In this document: piece after piece, positions 62,883 to 64,000 of the stretch
Numbering within the stretch: position 1 is the stretch's first letter
How the letters are laid out: the number at the start of each line of letters is the position of its first letter
DNA from: WTGU01 sp965242855
GTDB taxonomy: Bacteria; Pseudomonadota; Alphaproteobacteria; UBA828
Reading direction: 5' to 3'
Assembly (NCBI GenBank): GCA_965242855.1
Contig: OZ251509.1
Span: 1,736,001 to 1,800,000, forward strand
DNA: 64,000 bases
Notes under the pieces: model-generated
Told to the model about the DNA's origin: nothing
Seen by the model: only the letters and a program-made list of their open reading frames with translations
Databases searched by the model: none
Program-made: the position numbers and the translations under genes

Positions 62883-62939
62883 CCTCCCCCCTGCCAGGGG
62901 GAAGCCCACTTAAACCTCCCCCCTGGCAGGGGGAGGGGG
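62883..62939. repeat. Pair of GC-rich palindromic repeat units between lipA and DUF465
   Basis: Two near-identical palindromes: CCTCCCCCCTGCCAGGGGGA at 62883 and CCTCCCCCCTGGCAGGGGGA at 62915, with central bases C and G swapped, so the units face each other. Each can form a hairpin of about 9-10 bp. No T tract follows, so they are repeat elements rather than typical terminators. Confidence 0.85.
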
Positions 62940-63017
62940 CGGCGCTTTGGCGCCGGCCGCGCGGTGTGGTAGCTTTATCGTGGCGTGCCGGACGAACCGA
63001 GCGACGACGGAAGGCCA

Positions 63018-63209
63018 ATGGACCGGGAAGCGGCGATGCGGCGCCTCGACGCGCTGCGCACGGAGCACAGGGAGCTCGACGAGACGATCGCCGGCCTCGG
63101 GAAGGAAACCGACGAAATTCAGCTCCGGCGCCTGAAGAAGCGGAAGCTCGCCCTCAAGGACGCGATCGCCAAGCTCGAGAGCGAGCTGGTCCCCGACCTG
63201 ATCGCCTGA
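63018..63209 (+). CDS. DUF465 (YdcH-like) family protein
   Basis: 63-residue helical protein. DREAAMRRLDALRTEHRELDETIAG and DEIQLRRLKKRKLALKDAIAKLE make two coiled helices, the DUF465 pattern. Function unknown; small DUF465 proteins are frequent in alphaproteobacteria. ATG at 63018 has a GGAAGG site 5 bases upstream; the GTG at 62985 would add 11 unmatched residues. Confidence 0.85.
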   Translation: MDREAAMRRLDALRTEHRELDETIAGLGKETDEIQLRRLKKRKLALKDAIAKLESELVPDLIA

Positions 63210-63231
63210 CGACCCGTTTCGGAACGGGCGC

Positions 63232-63804
63232 TCAGGCGGCCTCCTCCGCTTTCGCGAGGGCAGGCTCCGAGTCGAGCACGACGAGATCGCCGTTCCCGTC
63301 GAGGCCGATGCCGTGGCGCCGCGCCTCCTCGATGGTCTCGTCCGGCCATTGCACCTTGCCCGGGTCCGTGCCGCCCACCACCGCGAGCATCAGCGCGGTT
63401 TCGTCGCCCGCGTTGCGGAAGCCGCGACTCGCGCCCACCGGCACCGACACCGTGTCGTAGGGCTCGAGCAGGATCTCGTGCCGCGCGCCGTCGCTGTTCT
63501 GCCAGTAGATGCCCCACCTGCCGGTCAGCGGGATGAACACCTCGTTGGTCTCGTGGATATGCAGCGACGCGCCCTTGCCGGGTTCGCATTTGATGAGACC
63601 CACGTTGAAGTCGCGGTTGTCGGTGATGGGCGGCGTGAGTTCCTTGTCCTCGACCACGCCGCGGCCGATGATGTTGTAGATGTCGCGCTCGTAGCCCGGG
63701 ATCAGGGCGTCCACGAACGCCTTGGCGCTCGACCGCAGGTCCGCGAAACGCGCGACGCGCTCGCGCTCCATCTCTTCCGGGTTGACGTCGATCCGTTCGA
63801 CCAT
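63232..63804 (-). CDS. Cupin domain protein
   Basis: 190-residue single-domain cupin. Metal-binding motif 1 reads GASLHIHETNEVFIPLTGRWGIYW, with two histidines and a glutamate (H-x-H-x3-E), and a second motif region lies in PVGASRGFRNAGDETALML where the histidine is replaced by asparagine. ATG at 63804 follows a clear AGGAGG. Enzymatic role unknown; single-gene transcript divergent from the right-edge amidase. Confidence 0.82.
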   Translation of the reverse strand: MVERIDVNPEEMERERVARFADLRSSAKAFVDALIPGYERDIYNIIGRGVVEDKELTPPITDNRDFNVGLIKCEPGKGASLHIHETNEVFIPLTGRWGIYWQNSDGARHEILLEPYDTVSVPVGASRGFRNAGDETALMLAVVGGTDPGKVQWPDETIEEARRHGIGLDGNGDLVVLDSEPALAKAEEAA

Positions 63805-63937
63805 CTCGGAACCTCCTGATGTGGCCACATGCCCGCATAGCATCTCACGGGCGCGCGCGCGACGCCATGCCGCGCGGCGGGCGTTGTCGGGGTGATGGGG
63901 AGGTTCCATAATGGAGCGCCGGCGAGGGGAGGCGTGG

Positions 63938-64000
63938 ATGACGGAGCTGCACGAACTCACGTTGACGGAGGTCGCGGCGCAGATTCGCGCGCGCGCGGTT
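63938..64000 (+). CDS. Amidase or GatA-like protein, 5' end only
   Basis: 21 codons up to the window edge, beginning MTELHELTLTEVAAQIRARA, the usual amidase/GatA opening in alphaproteobacteria (L-x-E-AA-I-AR). ATG at 63938 follows GAGGGGAGG; an in-frame ATG at 63911 is less likely. The remainder is outside the window. Confidence 0.5.
   Translation, partial: MTELHELTLTEVAAQIRARAV

Overview
The window is about 70% G+C, and coding sequence fills almost all of it. It looks like a chromosomal segment of an alphaproteobacterium, probably Rhodospirillales-like. The evidence is the gene families and their order: murA-DUF2948-hisG-hisD-UPF0262-LMW phosphatase-maf-RNase E/G, a short-form HisG, heterotetrameric sarcosine oxidase soxBDAG, a short ProS without the insertion editing domain followed by lolC-lolD, an NDUFS4-like complex I subunit, and a COQ10/RatA-like gene beside lipA. 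Many genes start at GTG, or in one case each TTG and possibly ATA, and overlap the previous stop by 4 bp. I saw no tRNA, rRNA, CRISPR array, insertion sequence or prophage.

Layout. 1-6.7 kb (minus): housekeeping operon for cell wall, histidine, nucleotide-pool cleaning and RNA processing. 6.7-11.9 kb (minus): soxBDAG, with a 12-G tract in the soxB leader. 12.0-12.5 kb: protease remnant. 12.5-17.1 kb: metZ, a coiled-coil protein, glutathione-dependent formaldehyde dehydrogenase, a Gfo/Idh/MocA oxidoreductase and DUF924. 17.2-27.0 kb (plus): catabolic and uptake cluster with hydantoinase A/B, a PhyH dioxygenase and a complete LivKHMGF-type ABC transporter. Hydantoinase, sarcosine oxidase and formaldehyde dehydrogenase could together form an N-methylhydantoin/sarcosine route, but this is inference.

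27.0-30.5 kb (minus) is a foreign-looking island: an MmeI-like single-chain restriction-modification enzyme followed by two small, AT-rich, translationally coupled genes, one encoding a membrane-anchored protein. 30.6-37.8 kb (minus) is an atypical Mrp-type cation/proton antiporter operon with three MrpD-like subunits, a split MrpA tail and an extra 80-residue membrane protein. 38.0-40.6 kb (minus) is thiZXY under a TPP riboswitch.

40.7-44.2 kb (plus) is the most unusual part. Five genes are packed with 4-bp overlaps or an 8-bp gap: an AlbA_2/ATPase-like regulator, a possible dual-OB protein, two different DUF488 proteins and a secreted DUF192 protein. It is a candidate nucleic-acid or nucleotide sensing/defence module. 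44.2-64 kb returns to mixed chromosomal genes: recG, a GFA protein, a YejA-like peptide-binding protein with a Met/His repeat, a STAS-GPP34-35-residue membrane peptide cluster, ubiX, two glutamine amidotransferases flanking lolD-lolC-proS, an RraA-like protein, SMP-30, an ADP-ribosylglycohydrolase, GST, amidase, RatA, lipA, DUF465, a cupin and the start of another amidase.
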